Shown here piece after piece: positions 46,437 to 64,000 of a DNA stretch of 64,000 nt. Position 1 is the first letter of the stretch. Each line of letters opens with the position of its first letter. The translations under genes and the position numbers were made by a program. The notes beneath the pieces are model-generated. The model did not search any database and was not told where the DNA came from. It saw only the letters and a list, made by a program, of their open reading frames with translations. The DNA lies in NCBI GenBank assembly GCA_003508835.1, contig PUFA01000072.1, positions 1,116,001 through 1,180,000 on the forward strand, in the 5' to 3' direction. Source of the stretch: Eonycteris spelaea. Lineage: Eukaryota; Chordata; Mammalia; Chiroptera; Pteropodidae.

Positions 46437-64000
<17,564 letters not shown>

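Overview
This window is nuclear DNA from a placental mammal. It corresponds to the segment that is 17q23.3 in human. Five genes are recognised in conserved order: SMARCD2 (5' end, minus), TCAM1 (plus), a single growth hormone gene GH1 (minus), CD79B (minus) and SCN4A (minus, running off the right edge). Exon boundaries carry GT-AG signals (one AT-AC), and old MIR, L2, L1M and hAT-type repeats fill the gaps. There is only one GH gene and no placental-lactogen cluster, and TCAM1 is largely preserved, so this is not a higher primate. The L1 style and the GH sequence suggest a laurasiatherian. A bat is one possibility, but I cannot settle it from this window.

Layout. 1-2683 is SMARCD2 intron 1. 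2684-2896 is SMARCD2 coding exon 1, inside a CpG-rich promoter reaching about 3.4 kb. 3.4-10.1 kb is repeat-bearing intergenic DNA. 10.2-10.9 kb is a second GC-rich, CRE/CCAAT-bearing promoter-like block, probably for TCAM1. 13530-18963 holds the seven TCAM1 coding exons. 19-28 kb is gene-free and contains an ERV-type LTR and a TSD-flanked, ORF1-only L1 (HAL1-like). 28169-29801 is GH1, with TATA box and two Pit-1-like sites. 30-37.2 kb is gene-free. 37690-40445 is CD79B. 40.6-44.4 kb holds a retroposed 5S rRNA copy and an AT-rich block in the position of the human GH locus control region. 46437-64000 carries SCN4A exons 24 back to part of exon 11.

How the genes relate. They are independent tissue-specific genes that share a neighbourhood: a chromatin-remodelling subunit, a testis adhesion molecule, a pituitary hormone, a B-cell receptor subunit and the skeletal-muscle sodium channel. 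In human the GH control region lies within and beside CD79B and SCN4A, so the GH1-CD79B-SCN4A block is a regulatory unit as well as a gene cluster.

Main caution. Seven single-base indels break reading frames that are otherwise conserved: three in SMARCD2 exon 1 and one each in TCAM1 exon 5, GH1 exon 3, SCN4A exon 14 and SCN4A exon 11. Most sit in short G/C runs. I read them as consensus-sequence errors, not gene loss. I found no candidate for a wholly new biological system. The most interesting items are the largely intact TCAM1 with its integrin-contact Glu, the HAL1-like insertion, the retroposed 5S gene, the missing CD79B cysteine and the AT-AC intron 21 of SCN4A.
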